Of a DNA stretch of 24,853 bases, positions 23,771 to 24,853 are shown one piece after another. The position numbers were made by a program, and so were the translations under genes. Every line of letters starts with the position of its first letter. Positions within the stretch are counted from its first letter, which is position 1. Origin of the DNA: Deinococcus sp. QL22. GTDB lineage: Bacteria; Deinococcota; Deinococci; Deinococcales; Deinococcaceae. The notes beneath the pieces are model-generated. The model worked only from the letters and a program-made list of their open reading frames with translations. It had not been told where the DNA came from and ran no database searches. Where the stretch lies: assembly GCF_023370075.1 (NCBI RefSeq), contig NZ_CP097159.1:1-24853 (forward strand). Direction: 5' to 3'.

Positions 23771-23777
23771 TGCCCCT

Positions 23778-23806
23778 ATAGTAAGCGAATCACTTAATGG
23801 TGTCAA
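23778..23806 (-). promoter_or_regulatory. Sigma-70-type promoter for the gene pair at 22807-23708
   Basis: On the minus strand TTGACA (23806-23801), 17 bp, then TACTAT (23783-23778). This is the best promoter match in the window. Confidence 0.85.
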
Positions 23807-23839
23807 CCACTTATTGATTTATGTAAGCTTTTGACTTAC
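23781..23839. promoter_or_regulatory. Two TAAG-N7-CTTA operator candidates over divergent promoters
   Basis: The related 16-mers GTAAGCGAATCACTTA (23781-23796) and GTAAGCTTTTGACTTA (23824-23839) each contain inverted TAAG and CTTA with seven bases between. The first overlaps the minus-strand -10, the second overlaps the plus-strand -10. Binding by the XRE protein encoded at 23849 would repress both directions. Confidence 0.6.
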
Positions 23840-23842
23840 TTT
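23814..23842 (+). promoter_or_regulatory. Leaderless promoter of the antitoxin-toxin operon
   Basis: TTGATT (23814-23819), 17 bp, TACTTT (23837-23842), and an ATG at 23849 six bases later. The transcript would start at or next to the start codon, as in many Deinococcus genes. Confidence 0.7.
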
Positions 23843-23848
23843 ATGTGC

Positions 23849-24214
23849 ATGGACACAAACGTTCGTATCCGGCATCACATGCGACAGGCCGTGAAAGACC
23901 AAGGTCTAACGCACGCCAAGCTCGCGCGGCTATTAGCTATCCAACCCCCAGCCGTCTCTCAACTGATGAGCGGTACATACGGCAAAGTTCCTCAAAGCCT
24001 GATTGATGCTTTAACCGTTTTAGGACTCGAATTGACAGTCGTCAAAGCTGCCGACGCGCCTCATATGAGCGAAATTCAGGCGAAGGCAGAGGCTATGAGC
24101 CTGCTCAGCATGAATCCTTGGGGCAAGAAACCGAAGGGACTTGAAGAGCCGGTAGAAGTCACAGGCCCTGCATTTGAGGAGCTGCTTCAACTCCATCGTG
24201 GGCCTGATCTGTGA
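23849..24214 (+). CDS. XRE-family antitoxin/regulator
   Basis: The 121-residue protein has an XRE helix-turn-helix at residues ~8-60 (GLTHAKLARLLAIQPPAVSQ, then SLIDALTVLGLELTVV). A C-terminal part, probably the toxin-binding region, includes GPAFEELLQLHRGP. It overlaps the PIN gene as GTGA and precedes it, the normal antitoxin-toxin order. I chose ATG 23849 because it lies six to seven bases after the -10 box; ATG 23843 and TTG 23831 are in frame. XRE antitoxins are less usual for PIN toxins than AbrB or Phd types. Autoregulation through the TAAG-N7-CTTA sites is inferred. Confidence 0.8.
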   Translation: MDTNVRIRHHMRQAVKDQGLTHAKLARLLAIQPPAVSQLMSGTYGKVPQSLIDALTVLGLELTVVKAADAPHMSEIQAKAEAMSLLSMNPWGKKPKGLEEPVEVTGPAFEELLQLHRGPDL

Positions 24215-24648
24215 CCCAAACGAATTATCTGCTGTACTTAGACACTTCGGCTTTGATCCGACTCTATTCCGCAGAACCGGGGCGAGATGACGTCCTGGCT
24301 CAGCGGGACGCAGCAAGCGGCATTGTCACGCACGACATTACTTACGTTGAACTTCGAGCGGGGATGGCTGGTCGACTTGCCCGTAAGCTGATCACCAGAC
24401 GGGCTTATGGACAGGCATTGACCAGCTTTGAAGCAGACTGGCCGACTTTCGCTCACGTGGGTGTGAACGATGCGCTCGTGAGGTCTGCTGGTGACCTGGC
24501 AGAGGCACACGGTTTGAAGGCTTACGACGCCGTCCACTTAGCAGCAGCTGTAAAGATTGCACCGCTGGGCCTGCGCTTCATGACCTTCGACAACAAACTT
24601 CAAACCGTGGCAAGAGTTGCTCTGCCCGGGCAGGTCTGGGGGATTTGA
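24211..24648 (+). CDS. VapC-like PIN-domain toxin
   Basis: This 145-residue PIN ribonuclease would cut tRNA or rRNA when freed from its antitoxin. The acidic site is complete: D11 (LYLDTSALIRLY), E47 (TYVELRAG), D106 (LKAYDAVHLA) and D127 (FMTFDNKL). Length and motif order match VapC. The start is GTG 24211, overlapping the antitoxin stop as GTGA. The ATG of a third gene follows the stop with no gap, making a three-gene unit. Toxin identity is well supported by motifs; its RNA target is unknown. A plasmid stability role is inferred from the replicon context. Confidence 0.9.
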   Translation: MTQTNYLLYLDTSALIRLYSAEPGRDDVLAQRDAASGIVTHDITYVELRAGMAGRLARKLITRRAYGQALTSFEADWPTFAHVGVNDALVRSAGDLAEAHGLKAYDAVHLAAAVKIAPLGLRFMTFDNKLQTVARVALPGQVWGI

Positions 24649-24853
24649 ATGTCACAAGAAAGAACCCCAAGCGAACCTGCCGAGGTCAGACTCGGCTCCA
24701 TTATCTTGTTCCACGAAGAAGAACCTGCTATCCCGTCTGTTGCTGAACAAGCTCGTGTCGTTGCGGATTTTATGCTTGGAATCAATGATCGGCTTGGCTA
24801 TGAGGTTCCCGATCGACACCGCTTTCTAGAACTAGGTAAGGGCAACTTGGATG
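24649..24853 (+). CDS. Third gene of the XRE-PIN operon, truncated by the window end
   Basis: The ATG at 24649 follows the toxin stop (24646-24648) directly and the frame stays open to the end of the window, 68 codons. The visible product begins MSQERTPSEPAEVRLGSIIL and continues with FHEEEPAIPSVAEQARVVADFM and a charged segment. No family is recognised from this part. Zero spacing to the toxin indicates translational coupling, so it may modulate the toxin-antitoxin pair or simply be carried with it. Confidence 0.65.
   Translation, partial: MSQERTPSEPAEVRLGSIILFHEEEPAIPSVAEQARVVADFMLGINDRLGYEVPDRHRFLELGKGNLD

Noticed and set aside
1..24853. Radiation/desiccation response motif of Deinococcus (17-bp TTATG...CATAA palindrome)
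   Set aside because: No full match was found on either strand by eye.
1..24853. Insertion sequences or tRNA genes
   Set aside because: No transposase, terminal inverted repeats with target duplication, or cloverleaf sequence was recognised.

Overview
The window looks like a stretch of a Deinococcus-type plasmid or megaplasmid, possibly a phage-plasmid mosaic. The reasons are a generally GC-rich composition, several promoters of the TAnnnT-N7-ATG leaderless type that is common in Deinococcus, a lipoprotein with Deinococcus-style repeats, and a replication/partition gene set with no chromosomal housekeeping genes. The genus is inferred. No tRNA, rRNA, CRISPR array or intact insertion sequence was seen. 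|| Layout. 1-4389: replication region. It holds a 5'-truncated protein with a C-terminal helix-turn-helix (possible initiator), an iteron-like repeat and palindrome cluster (1818-2037), and a primase-polymerase/DnaB-type helicase fusion. 4432-5533: three small unknown genes, two of them tandem paralogs whose 3' ends share a 23-bp repeat. 5721-8742 (minus): an orphan GAF-GAF histidine kinase, then, upstream of it, a tightly overlapping trio that includes a phage-type terminase small subunit. 8745-9794: an AT-richer unknown gene without a convincing start. 9883-9929: a G-rich tract. 10094-11660: two convergent, 3'-overlapping proteins that look distantly related to each other and to replication-relaxation proteins. 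11933-12472: an unknown protein with a terminator. 12663-14528 (minus): a lipoprotein with an NPCBM domain and a seven-blade propeller. 14817-15751 (minus): a ParA ATPase and a ribbon-helix-helix partner, with promoter and operator. 15916-17154: an AT-rich PIN-domain protein, divergent from parA. 17437-21491 (minus): two phage virion/DNA-ejection-type proteins, the larger carrying an M15 peptidase domain. 21589-23708 (minus): accessory genes. 23849-24853: an XRE antitoxin, a PIN toxin and a third overlapping-type gene that leaves the window. || How the parts fit. Replication (initiator-like protein, iterons, Prim-Pol-helicase), partition (parA plus RHH protein) and post-segregational stability (XRE-PIN) together form a plasmid maintenance set. 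The phage genes are only a partial morphogenesis set: TerL, portal and capsid are absent here. They point either to a decayed prophage or to a phage-plasmid whose remaining genes lie outside. The most unexplained signals are a perfect 15-bp palindrome TGTCAGAAACTGACA present three times (twice inside genes), the paired TAAG-N7-CTTA sites over the divergent promoters at 23778-23842, the tandem small paralogs, and the convergent paralog pair.
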